Source: Terriglobus roseus DSM 18391 (GTDB taxonomy: Bacteria; Acidobacteriota; Terriglobia; Terriglobales; Acidobacteriaceae). From it: a stretch of 64,000 nt of DNA. Under the pieces are notes generated by a model. The model saw nothing but the letters and a program-made list of their open reading frames with translations, had not been told where the DNA came from and made no database searches. Shown one piece after another: positions 27,086 through 34,476 of this stretch (the stretch's first letter is position 1; each line of letters starts with the position of its first letter). Location of the stretch: the NCBI RefSeq assembly GCF_000265425.1, contig NC_018014.1, positions 434,001 through 498,000 on the forward strand, read 5' to 3'. The translations under genes and the position numbers were made by a program.

Positions 27086-27715
27086 TCAGCGAGCAGCCTG
27101 AAGACGAGCCAGCTCTTTCTTCAGCGCTTCATTCTCTTGCTCGAGAGTGTGTACGTGGTCTTCTGTCGCACGCAATGACTGCCTGATCTCGTCCACCGTG
27201 TAACGCGGTGTGATGTGCTGAGGACAGTTCCAGTCGTAGGCGACGAGGTGTATGACGAAGACACGCTCGACCACCGCAGGATGCCCCTCTACACGCACGC
27301 GGGCTAGCCACGGCTCCGCCTTCTCCGCTTCGAAGATCTCAGCGTGCCCAATGATCTTGAGACGGGCCTGGCGGGGATAGTCCACGAGGATCATCGCGAC
27401 CCGATCATCACTGCCCAGGTTCCCTGTGGAGATGTACTGCTTGTTGCCCCGGAAGTCTGCGAAGGCGAGCGTTTGATCATCGATTACTTTCAGAAAGCCC
27501 TTCGGCCCACCACGGTGCTGTACATACGGCCAGCCCGTGGAGCTGGTGTTGGCCCAGTAGAAGCTGTCACGGTCAGTAATGAACTCCTGCTCAAAGTCGG
27601 TGAGGCGATCCTGTTGATCGCTGGACTTCTCCATGCGCTCATACTGCCGCCGGCTTCCGTAACGCTCCTGAAGCTCTTTGACCAGCGGTGTAAACAGGAC
27701 TGATCCAAAACTCAT
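27086..27715 (-). CDS. Pyridoxamine 5'-phosphate oxidase-like FMN-binding protein
   Basis: A 209-residue cytosolic protein of the PNPOx-like split-barrel fold. Typical elements are FYWANTSSTGWPYVQHRGG and LAFADFRGNKQYISTGNLGSDDRVAMILVDYPRQARLKIIGHAE, where FMN would bind. The last 35 residues form a coiled coil (EDHVHTLEQENEALKKELARLQ), unusual for the family and probably a dimerisation element. GGAGG lies just upstream of the ATG. It faces the MOSC fusion gene tail to tail with 30 bases between. True vitamin B6 synthesis is unlikely; such proteins are usually flavin-dependent reductases. Confidence 0.8.
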   Translation of the reverse strand: MSFGSVLFTPLVKELQERYGSRRQYERMEKSSDQQDRLTDFEQEFITDRDSFYWANTSSTGWPYVQHRGGPKGFLKVIDDQTLAFADFRGNKQYISTGNLGSDDRVAMILVDYPRQARLKIIGHAEIFEAEKAEPWLARVRVEGHPAVVERVFVIHLVAYDWNCPQHITPRYTVDEIRQSLRATEDHVHTLEQENEALKKELARLQAAR

Positions 27716-28008
27716 TGTGACCTCCCAGGGATCGGCTAGCCAGTCCGTTCTACGCGGACCTCAAACTTACTGCCCGCGTCGTGCTATCGCGTACTTGTAT
27801 GAGGATCGCATCTTTGTCTCTGCAGCTCGCGAGGCGAATACAAACGCATGATAGGCATCTGTGCCTGCCGACGATAGCGTCAAGGGCGTCACCGAGGAGA
27901 ACTCATGAAATTTGAGATCGGGCGCCCATGGCGATGTTCTGATCGCAACCATCTGCAACGGCTCACTTCTTCTCACGCAAAACGGATATTTCGGGCTTGC
28001 GTTGTCAC
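27716..28008. other. Intergenic stretch, nothing firmly recognised
   Basis: A 293-base gap between two leftward genes. A 69-codon leftward frame at 27767-27976, with a GTG start, is open but has no recognised domain. Promoter sequences for the flavin oxidoreductase gene must lie here. Confidence 0.4.
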
Positions 28009-28407
28009 CTACGTCTTTTCTTTTTGGGCTAATCCGATTGCCCGGCGCTTTGCGATCGTGGCGTGGAGCACGGCCGACAAAATATCCAACGGCACCGGAT
28101 ACGTGAGGAACGCGTCAGCTCCGTTCAATTCAGCTGGTTTCTGCTCGCCGGAATGAAAGACGATGGCTGTATTCGCAATGATTGCGCGGCCTCTAATGGC
28201 GGCACACACCACAAGCCCGCTCATGTCCGGCATATTCATGTCCAGTAGAACCGCATCTGGCCGGCGGGCCGTGACCTTGTACAAGCCGTCTGCACCACTG
28301 AAGGCGCAATGAGCTTCGAACCCACACAATTCCAGCAATTCCGCCAGGCCCACGCAGGTATTTGCGTTGTCGTTAATGATGACGACCGATGGCCTGGGCT
28401 GACTCAT
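28009..28407 (-). CDS. Stand-alone response-regulator receiver domain (degenerate)
   Basis: A 132-residue single receiver domain without an output domain. The phosphoacceptor Asp is kept (VLLDMNMPDMSG, about residue 56). One of the two metal-binding acidic residues is replaced by Asn (IINDNANT instead of the usual DD). The conserved Lys before the beta5 Pro is replaced by Tyr (FLTYPVP). Loss of Lys and half of the acidic pair usually weakens phospho-signalling, so this may be an atypical receiver. No histidine kinase is nearby, and the partner is unknown. Confidence 0.8.
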   Translation of the reverse strand: MSQPRPSVVIINDNANTCVGLAELLELCGFEAHCAFSGADGLYKVTARRPDAVLLDMNMPDMSGLVVCAAIRGRAIIANTAIVFHSGEQKPAELNGADAFLTYPVPLDILSAVLHATIAKRRAIGLAQKEKT

Positions 28408-28601
28408 GTGTATTGGATGCTGCGCCTACCAGGAGTGCAAGATCAAGGGGTACTTTCGCGGATTGGCACCCGTGTTCCGACGGAATGAGCAGACATGGCG
28501 CTAAGTTGCTCAGTCCAGACACTCCCGGGCTCGTGACACTGACAGGTGGCTCAAAGCTTGTGGATGTAGACGACCGAACAGCCTGCGCTACACTCACCAC
28601 C

Positions 28602-29324
28602 ATGCGTTATCTCGTACCGGCCCTGGCGCTCGCCCTTGTAGTTTTCGGCCCCCATTCTCTTTCGTCGCAAACACAATCTCCACAGCGCTACGAGACACGT
28701 GCAAACCACGATCCCAACGGCACAGGCACCTTCTACATGGGCCGAGAGATCGCCCAGGTTATGGGCCCCGGAGGCATCGAGTGGCTGGACCGCGCTCAGC
28801 GAGACACTGAGGAGCACCCCTCCCTAGTGCTTGACGCCCTGCAACTGCACTCCGGTGAAGTTGTCGCCGATCTCGGAGCAGGCTCCGGATATTTCACCTT
28901 TCGCATGGCTCCGAAGGTCGGTAAGACTGGCAAGGTGCTGGCGGTCGATGTGCAGGAGGAAATGTTGCAGACGCTGAAGCAACGTGCCGCCGCCAAGAGA
29001 ATCGCAAACGTGCAGGTCATCAAGGCCAGTGAAACCGATCCACACCTGCCGACCGGTACTGTCGACCTGGTGCTTTTCGTGGACGTGTACCACGAACTCG
29101 CCTACCCTTACGAGGTCATGCAGAGCGTTCGCGACTCATTGAAATCCAATGGACGCGTAGCATTCGTCGAATACCGCAAGGAAGATCCAAACGTCCCGAT
29201 CAAAGAGGTTCACAAGATGTCAGTGGGTCAGCTGGAAAAAGAGATGGCAGCCGTTGGTCTCGTTCTCGTGCGGAGAATCGAAACGCTGCCACTGCAACAC
29301 ATCCTCATCTTCGGCAGAAGATAG
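28602..29324 (+). CDS. Exported class I SAM-dependent methyltransferase-like protein
   Basis: A 240-residue protein with an N-terminal signal sequence (MRYLVPALALALVVFG ... SLSSQ) and a Rossmann-type methyltransferase domain. The SAM motif I is VVADLGAGSGYFTFRMA, motif II VLAVDVQEEML, and the post-motif region DLVLFVDVYHEL. Similar secreted methyltransferase-like proteins occur in many bacteria, but SAM is not known to be available outside the cytoplasm, so the role is uncertain. The ATG at 28602 was chosen because the 71 residues upstream have no coding character and overlap the receiver gene. It is divergent from the receiver gene. Confidence 0.75.
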   Translation: MRYLVPALALALVVFGPHSLSSQTQSPQRYETRANHDPNGTGTFYMGREIAQVMGPGGIEWLDRAQRDTEEHPSLVLDALQLHSGEVVADLGAGSGYFTFRMAPKVGKTGKVLAVDVQEEMLQTLKQRAAAKRIANVQVIKASETDPHLPTGTVDLVLFVDVYHELAYPYEVMQSVRDSLKSNGRVAFVEYRKEDPNVPIKEVHKMSVGQLEKEMAAVGLVLVRRIETLPLQHILIFGRR

Positions 29325-29514
29325 CAAAGGAGAGCGGGACGCATTTCTCCACAATCATCGCCCAGAAACTGCTGCCTCCCATGCCGGAAGGAAGTTGGGT
29401 CACCATTCAGCCCCACCGGACTATCGGCAGGCGTGCGCATCAGAAGCGGTTTCCGGGTCCATTACGCACAAATGAGGCTTTCGGCGAGACATAATAAGCG
29501 CCGCGATGACACGC

Positions 29515-30270
29515 TCACGCTGCGTTTCTGTCCAGGGATGCGGCTGATGCAGCGACTGGTCCCAGCACTTCATGCTTCGCACAGACGGCGTACTGGTAGC
29601 CATCGCGGTACACCATCTCAACCTGCTGCCACGGCTGAGAGTGAATGAGTCGTCCGAACTCATCAGGAGATAAGACCTTGACCGAAGGCGAATGTCTTTG
29701 TCCCGCGACCCCGCCACCGCTGAGCAGCGCGGAGATCTGCATGAACCACAACGGCAGACTTGTCTTGAATCGCGTTGTCGGCTCTGCGACGAAGCATTTG
29801 CCGCCAGGCTTCAGAACGCGGAAGATCTCGGACAGCATTCGCTCACGGTCATGCACGATCAGGAACAGGCGTGACACCACGATCGCGTCCACCTCTTCCA
29901 GACCGGCGTTGAGCGCGCACGCGTCGCCGTGGCGGAAGGAACAGTTGTCCAGGCGGGACTCTGACGCTCGCGACCGAGCCCACTCGAGCAGGCTCACCGA
30001 TTGGTCGATGCCGATGGTTTGTATCTGGGGAAACATGCGCGCAAGCCGGCAGGTATAGAAGCCTGGGCCGCATCCCAACTCCAACACACGCGTCCCAGGA
30101 CGGGGGCCCTCTCGAGGGAAGATAGCGCGCTTGATCTCCTCTGTATGGTCGCGAAAGACACGTTCTCGAAAGAATGCGTAGAGCCAGTGGCGCCGTTCAA
30201 ATAGGTTGCCACGCACCGCCACCCCATCCATGGGACAACAGCCAGACTCGTCCACCTTCAAACACTGCAT
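29515..30270 (-). CDS. Class I SAM-dependent methyltransferase (UbiE/Methyltransf_11 type)
   Basis: A 251-residue cytosolic enzyme. Motif I reads RVLELGCGPGFYTCRLA, followed by TIGIDQSVSLLEWA, HGDACALNAGL and FRVLKPGGKCFVAEP. The N-terminus is Cys-rich (MQCLKVDESGCCPMDG), which could bind metal. The substrate is unknown. AAGGA precedes the ATG at 30270; the longer frame starting at 30357 would overlap the molybdoenzyme gene. It is in line with and 40 bases behind the YedY-like gene, so it may be co-transcribed with the redox pair controlled by the ECF sigma factor. Confidence 0.8.
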   Translation of the reverse strand: MQCLKVDESGCCPMDGVAVRGNLFERRHWLYAFFRERVFRDHTEEIKRAIFPREGPRPGTRVLELGCGPGFYTCRLARMFPQIQTIGIDQSVSLLEWARSRASESRLDNCSFRHGDACALNAGLEEVDAIVVSRLFLIVHDRERMLSEIFRVLKPGGKCFVAEPTTRFKTSLPLWFMQISALLSGGGVAGQRHSPSVKVLSPDEFGRLIHSQPWQQVEMVYRDGYQYAVCAKHEVLGPVAASAASLDRNAA

Positions 30271-30310
30271 GTTTATCCTTGTCCCGCGCTCATTAGGGTG
30301 AAGACACCCT

Positions 30311-31264
30311 CTACAGTCCGGCGTACCAGTCGTATCCCAGCTTGGTCCAGTAATCATCAGGCTTCAAGTCTGTGTAGCTGATCAACCCAATCCGCTTGAT
30401 CTGCTTGTAGCCATACTTCGTCGGCATGTGCAGCCGCAGCGGCGCACCGTGGAACTGGGTCAACGGTGCGCCCATCATCTCGGTCACAAGCAGAGTCTGC
30501 GGATGGCGACATACGGCCAGGTCGTAGCCGGTGTAATAGTCCCCATCCGGTGTCTCCATGTAGACGAACTTCGGTTCGCGTCCGGCAATCTTCTCAGGCG
30601 GATGAGCCTCGATGAAATCAGCCATGCGAACACCGGCCCATAGAACGATCTGACTCCAGCCTTCGATGCATTTGAACTGCGTTACCAGTTCCTGTCGCGG
30701 AAGCTTGAGAACATCGTCCATGGTGAGTAACAGGCCCGGCGTGCCGGGCGCGAGGGTGGAATCGCTTTGTCCAGCGTCCTCTCGGCCACGCTCTGGCTTC
30801 TCTTGTTTTGCATCGTTCGCGTGATGCGGAGCGCTCTTCGTATCGTGTCCGGGATCTTCTGCTGACTTCGTCTGCGTGTAGCGATACTCCCAGGCAGTAA
30901 CGTCCCGGCTGAAGCCAGGATGCTGCTCAACTGCTGTGGAGCCGACCACCTGCAGCCGGTAGCTTTCTGGAACCAGTTCTTCCTTGAGGCCGAAGACACC
31001 ATTCACCCGCAGGTTCTCCGCTTGATGCAACGGATAGGTTGGCGTCAATGCGTGATCGTGGAAGAGTGCCTGCGAGATTGCGGCATTGGCTTCAAAGGCG
31101 TTTCGATACGGAATGGGTTGATCATCTTCGGCGGGCCTGCCCTCGATCCACCGGTAGAGACCGAATCCTGCGGCAGCGGCTACCCCCGCTCCCAGGAAGG
31201 ACCGGCGCGTGTGCCTGCGGGATCGCGCCAGGATAACTTTGTTTTCTTCTTCGACGGTTGCCAT
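30311..31264 (-). CDS. Periplasmic molybdopterin oxidoreductase, YedY/MsrP-like (sulfite oxidase fold)
   Basis: A 317-residue enzyme exported by the Tat system (TRRSFLGAG near residue 20). The Mo-ligating Cys lies in FKCIEGWSQ, and the SUOX-type core includes YMETPDGDYYTGYDL and HGAPLRLHMPTKYGYKQIKRI. A charged low-complexity insert of about 45 residues (about 130-175) interrupts the domain. Relatives reduce methionine sulfoxide in oxidised periplasmic proteins. The ATG at 31264 shares a base with the stop of the cytochrome b gene (TGATG), so the two are coupled. The set fits a YedY1/YedZ1-like repair couple under the nearby ECF sigma factor. Confidence 0.8.
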   Translation of the reverse strand: MATVEEENKVILARSRRHTRRSFLGAGVAAAAGFGLYRWIEGRPAEDDQPIPYRNAFEANAAISQALFHDHALTPTYPLHQAENLRVNGVFGLKEELVPESYRLQVVGSTAVEQHPGFSRDVTAWEYRYTQTKSAEDPGHDTKSAPHHANDAKQEKPERGREDAGQSDSTLAPGTPGLLLTMDDVLKLPRQELVTQFKCIEGWSQIVLWAGVRMADFIEAHPPEKIAGREPKFVYMETPDGDYYTGYDLAVCRHPQTLLVTEMMGAPLTQFHGAPLRLHMPTKYGYKQIKRIGLISYTDLKPDDYWTKLGYDWYAGL

Positions 31265-32004
31265 CACCAGGACTTCCTTTCTGCTTCAACGGAAGGCTCA
31301 TCAGCGCGTTTGATCTCAAGACCGCTGATCATCGCGCGGAAGTTATTCCACCCCGCCAGCACCACTTGACCCACATGAACGAGGAAGAACCCGATGAAGC
31401 TCATCGTCAGCCAGAAGTGTTCCCATCGGGCCATCTCATACCCACCCAGGAGCGAGGTCAGCCAATGCAACTGTGTTGGCTTGTAGATCGCGAGTCCGGT
31501 GACCAGCATGCCGACGCCCATCAGGATGACAGCGGAGTAAGCGATACGCTGCGCACCGTTGTACTTCGTCTGAGGTGGCAATCCTTCGCGAAGATGCAGG
31601 TCGACCAGCGTGACTTGCACGGCATCCTGCAGACTGCGCTTTTGCGGCACCAGGAATCGCCACTCACCGGAGATGATCAGGAAGAGAACATAAGCGATGC
31701 CGTTCGCGGCGAAGATCCACATGAAGAAGAAGTGGTGTCCGAGTGCCTGCGTGACATGGTTTGGCGCGTTGATCGCCTTCCAGAACCAGTCTGGAAACAG
31801 ATGAAACAACGTGAAGGATCCAACGCCGATGCGATACACCGCATGCGGATGCTGGTACGCGTTGTCGGAGTCATTCCAATAGATCAGCAGCCCGCTCCAG
31901 ATCATCAGGAAGAGGATCGGGAAGTTGATCCAGTGCATCCATCGAATGGCAAGAGGATGTTTTCGGTCGAGTCGCAACGCTTCTTCCGGCACAATATTCC
32001 TCAT
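31264..32004 (-). CDS. Cytochrome b561-like membrane electron donor (YedZ1-like)
   Basis: A 246-residue integral membrane protein with four to five helices and helix-borne His residues able to bind two hemes (IRWMHWINF, ALGHHFFFMWIF, RWEHFWLTMSFIGFFLVHVGQV). It belongs to the cytochrome b561 / thiosulfate-reductase b family rather than classical MsrQ. It should pass quinol electrons to the molybdoenzyme encoded immediately downstream. The ATG at 32004 lies 43 bases after a clear ECF-type promoter (32047-32076). A longer frame from 32088 would cover the promoter and is rejected. Confidence 0.8.
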   Translation of the reverse strand: MRNIVPEEALRLDRKHPLAIRWMHWINFPILFLMIWSGLLIYWNDSDNAYQHPHAVYRIGVGSFTLFHLFPDWFWKAINAPNHVTQALGHHFFFMWIFAANGIAYVLFLIISGEWRFLVPQKRSLQDAVQVTLVDLHLREGLPPQTKYNGAQRIAYSAVILMGVGMLVTGLAIYKPTQLHWLTSLLGGYEMARWEHFWLTMSFIGFFLVHVGQVVLAGWNNFRAMISGLEIKRADEPSVEAERKSW

Positions 32005-32046
32005 TCCAAAAGCCCTGGCTGAGAAGCAAGGAGCAAGCTTCCGCCC

Positions 32047-32076
32047 GTTAGAGACGTAAGCGCGGAAGAGGTTACA
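32047..32076 (-). promoter_or_regulatory. ECF sigma promoter of the cytochrome b / YedY-like operon
   Basis: Reading on the minus strand, TGTAACC (-35) is followed by exactly 16 bases and CTCTAAC (-10), 43 bases before the cytochrome b start. It is one of four matching promoters around the ECF sigma gene. Confidence 0.7.
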
Positions 32077-32144
32077 GCGAAGTCTCAAGAATTCTCCGCT
32101 ATTCTGGAAGCCAGAGCAGCGACGACCATAACTCTGCCTTTCCT

Positions 32145-32582
32145 ATGAGCCCACACACAGACGCTTCGCCAGCAGATGGCAGACGAGTTCGACCGTCGAA
32201 CTGGTTCCTAAGTATCACGAGTCTTTCGTTCATCGTGTTGCAGAGCCTGTGTACCGCCGTCATGGCGATCAGCGGCGTGCGCGTTCTGATTGGACTGAGC
32301 GCACTTGCGACTGCAGCGGGACTGAATCGTCCTGCGTCCGGCTACCACGCAGATGCGATTCGCATTCCCATGATGACGATTGCGGTCGTTGGATCGCTCA
32401 TTAATCTGTACGTCGTCTGGAGGATTCGCAGTCTGCGTAGTCGGCCAGCAGCGCAGTGGCGGGCACAGCCAGTCAGCAGCAGGCAGAGACGCACGGAGAC
32501 ATTCCAGATCGTACTCGCCGTGGTCTCGCTGATCCTTGTCGTCATCGAGTGGTGGACCCACCGCATCGTCCACAACGTCTAG
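32145..32582 (+). CDS. Small three-helix membrane protein, unknown function
   Basis: A 145-residue protein with three hydrophobic segments (about 21-43, 73-92, 118-137) separated by Arg-rich loops, so the loops probably face the cytoplasm. No family was recognised. It is the only rightward gene between the cytochrome b operon and the anti-sigma gene, and its last four bases overlap the end of the anti-sigma gene. No ECF promoter motif is seen upstream, so it may not belong to the stress regulon. Confidence 0.6.
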   Translation: MSPHTDASPADGRRVRPSNWFLSITSLSFIVLQSLCTAVMAISGVRVLIGLSALATAAGLNRPASGYHADAIRIPMMTIAVVGSLINLYVVWRIRSLRSRPAAQWRAQPVSSRQRRTETFQIVLAVVSLILVVIEWWTHRIVHNV

Positions 32583-32833
32583 GAAGAATCACCTACGCCT
32601 TTGTTCATCTCAGCGTTCAGCCGCTGGTGCAGACGATCACTGAAACCCACCGGGAGTTCGAAGACACGATCATCGGCCGTGAGGACGAGGATGTTCCGCG
32701 TGGAGTCCAGGATGGCCGAGCAGATCTCACAGTGATCGAGATGCTTCTGCACCAGCGCACGCGTCTCGGGCGGCAGGGAGCCGTCCAGATAGTCGGAGAT
32801 GTAATCCCAAACATGTTTGCACTCTATGACCAT
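32579..32833 (-). CDS. Zinc-finger anti-sigma factor (zf-HC2), short soluble form
   Basis: An 84-residue protein with the anti-sigma zinc motif: His in CKHVWDYISDYLDG and the pair HLDHCEIC. It has no membrane segment, so it is a cytosolic ZAS-type anti-sigma factor that could sense oxidants through its zinc thiolates. The ATG at 32833 has GGAGGTGG eight bases upstream and overlaps the sigma gene by ten bases; a GTG at 32842 is a worse match. In proteobacterial SigF systems the anti-sigma is the unrelated membrane protein NrsF, so this pairing is a different solution. Confidence 0.8.
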   Translation of the reverse strand: MVIECKHVWDYISDYLDGSLPPETRALVQKHLDHCEICSAILDSTRNILVLTADDRVFELPVGFSDRLHQRLNAEMNKGVGDSS

Positions 32834-33453
32834 GGGAGCCACCTCCTCTTTGGTTTGGATGTCGCGGCTCTCAGCTCGGGGCTTAACTGCCGCTGTAGCA
32901 TCATGCGTGCGCGATGCAGCCGTACCTTTACCGATGGGACGCTGATCTGCAGCACCTCTGCCGTCTCAATCACGCTGAATTCCTGCACCTCCCGTAAGAA
33001 AAACACCCGACGATAGATCTCCGGCAGGCCTGCAACCGCCTGCTGCAGCAAGTGACGTATCTCGCCACGCTCGATCGCTTCAGATGGAATCTCGCGCCAG
33101 TCACGGAGCAGTGCCGGAGAGACCTTTGTACTATCGTCCATCAGTTCATCGAGCGATTCCATCCGCACGCTCGCTTGCTTGCGCAGCCGGCTGCGAGCCT
33201 CATTTAAGGTGATGCTAATGAGCCATGTGCTGAACTTGGCCTCGGCCCGGAAACCGGCGAGATTGCGATAAGCCTTCAGGAAGGCCTCCTGCGCAACGTC
33301 CTCAGCATCACTCTCGTTCTTCATGTAAGTCAGGGCCATCAGATAAACGCTGCGCTCATGCGGACGGATCAGCTCGTGATAGAGCTGTGTCTCACCGGCG
33401 AGGATGGAAGCGATCATGCTGGCTTCATCCCTGATGTCGCGCTCATTCTTCAT
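32824..33453 (-). CDS. ECF RNA polymerase sigma factor (SigF/RpoE-like)
   Basis: A 209-residue ECF sigma factor. Region 2 carries YMKNESDAEDVAQEAFLKAYRNLAGFRAEAKFSTWLISITLNEARSRLRK (quoted in pieces: DAEDVAQEAFLKAYRN, KFSTWLISI), and region 4 has GLPEIYRRVFFLREVQEFSVIETAEVL and VPSVKVRLHRAR. It overlaps its zinc anti-sigma gene. A promoter of the type TGTAACC-N16-CTCTAAT lies 50 bases upstream, and three more copies precede neighbouring genes, so it very probably drives its own transcription and a local regulon of thiol and methionine-sulfoxide repair functions. Confidence 0.9.
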   Translation of the reverse strand: MKNERDIRDEASMIASILAGETQLYHELIRPHERSVYLMALTYMKNESDAEDVAQEAFLKAYRNLAGFRAEAKFSTWLISITLNEARSRLRKQASVRMESLDELMDDSTKVSPALLRDWREIPSEAIERGEIRHLLQQAVAGLPEIYRRVFFLREVQEFSVIETAEVLQISVPSVKVRLHRARMMLQRQLSPELRAATSKPKRRWLPWS

Positions 33454-33502
33454 TCGGCGATGCCAGCTCCCCGAGCCACTTTGTTTAGCGCCCGTTGCAC
33501 TA

Positions 33503-33532
33503 TTAGAGTTATGGCGTGCGAAAGGGTTACAA
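33503..33532 (-). promoter_or_regulatory. Autoregulatory ECF promoter of the sigma / anti-sigma operon
   Basis: Minus-strand TGTAACC, 16 bases, CTCTAAT, placed 50 bases before the sigma start. Its -35 element forms the left arm of a perfect inverted repeat shared with the divergent DUF1223 promoter. Confidence 0.7.
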
Positions 33533-33547
33533 CCACGTTGTAACCCC
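33525..33547. promoter_or_regulatory. Perfect 9-bp inverted repeat built from two divergent -35 elements
   Basis: GGGTTACAA and TTGTAACCC are separated by five bases. Each arm contains a TGTAACC -35 box reading outwards, so the divergent sigma and DUF1223 promoters sit back to back with only seven bases between the two boxes. Simultaneous occupation by two polymerases would be sterically difficult. Confidence 0.6.
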
Positions 33548-33569
33548 CGCGATCTGGATGCGTCTCATG
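33540..33569 (+). promoter_or_regulatory. ECF promoter of the DUF1223 gene
   Basis: TGTAACC, 16 bases, GTCTCAT, ending 26 bases before the DUF1223 ATG. It matches the other three promoters in both boxes and spacing. Confidence 0.7.
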
Positions 33570-33595
33570 AGCGGTTCTCTTCGGAGGGGCCAGAG

Positions 33596-34411
33596 ATGAA
33601 TCCCGTTCGCAAAACGATTACGGCGATTGCCGCATGCCTTCTAGCAGTATCCACGTTGCCGACAGCGCTCTCTCAGGCGAAGCATACGGAGCCGCCGCAG
33701 AGCATCGTGCTCGTCGAGCTGTTCACTTCGGAAGGGTGCTCCAGCTGTCCGCCTGCAGATGAGTTGTTGCGCAAGGTGAACGGCAGACTGACCGCAACAG
33801 GTCAACTCGTCGTCGGCATCAGTGAACATGTCACCTACTGGAACCGGCTGGGATGGACAGACCCATTTTCATCATCGACCTATACGGATCGGCAGGACCG
33901 ATATGCCACCCGTTTCGGTCTGGACAGCGTGTACACCCCGCAGATGGTCGTCGACGGTCAGCAGCAGTTTGTTGGCAGCAATGAAGCTCGACTGAGTCAA
34001 GCGCTTGCAAATCAGGCCAAAGAAAAGAAGATCAATCTTCGGATACTTTCAAGCGAGATCCAGGGCGGCAGCATTGCCATTCACTTCTCGGCAACGCAGT
34101 TGCTCTCGAAACGACCGCTCAACATCGTCGCCATAGTTACAGACGATCTTGCAACTTCCAAAGTCCTTCGCGGAGAAAATGGCGGACGCTCCCTGCAGCA
34201 TGTTGCCGTCGCTCGTTCGCTCGCAACCGTTGCGACCATCCATCAGGACACGGACGCTACCGTCAACGTCCCTCGGAACAGATCCGATGGCATAACGTGG
34301 GAAAGTGCCCACCATCTCATCCTCTTCGCACAGGAGGCAGGACAGGGAGCAATTGTCGGCTCGGATGCCAAGCCTTTCGCCTTGGCAACGGCGCGTGGAG
34401 AAAACCTGTAA
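33596..34411 (+). CDS. Exported DUF1223 thioredoxin-fold protein
   Basis: A 271-residue exported protein with a signal peptide ending near TALSQA. The DUF1223 domain begins VELFTSEGCSSCPPADELL, where CSSC lies at the thioredoxin active-site position, and ends with a small beta domain. The family is widespread next to oxidative-stress genes, but its reaction is not established; a periplasmic thiol-redox role is likely. The ATG at 33596 gives a clean signal peptide. It is expressed from an ECF promoter divergent from the sigma gene, and its stop codon lies inside the -35 box of the next promoter. Confidence 0.85.
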   Translation: MNPVRKTITAIAACLLAVSTLPTALSQAKHTEPPQSIVLVELFTSEGCSSCPPADELLRKVNGRLTATGQLVVGISEHVTYWNRLGWTDPFSSSTYTDRQDRYATRFGLDSVYTPQMVVDGQQQFVGSNEARLSQALANQAKEKKINLRILSSEIQGGSIAIHFSATQLLSKRPLNIVAIVTDDLATSKVLRGENGGRSLQHVAVARSLATVATIHQDTDATVNVPRNRSDGITWESAHHLILFAQEAGQGAIVGSDAKPFALATARGENL

Positions 34412-34436
34412 CCTCTGGGCAAGTTCTTTGTCGAAT
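34407..34436 (+). promoter_or_regulatory. ECF promoter of the redoxin gene
   Basis: TGTAACC, 16 bases, GTCGAAT, ending 40 bases before the redoxin ATG. The -35 box overlaps the DUF1223 stop codon (CTG-TAA), so this is an internal promoter at the end of the preceding gene. Confidence 0.7.
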
Positions 34437-34476
34437 GGGTAACGCCAAACAAGGCTACCGAGAGACAAGGAACCTT

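Noticed and set aside
27767..27976. 69-codon leftward frame between the flavin oxidoreductase and receiver genes
   Set aside because: GTG start, no clear ribosome-binding site and no domain; retained only as a note in the gap entry.
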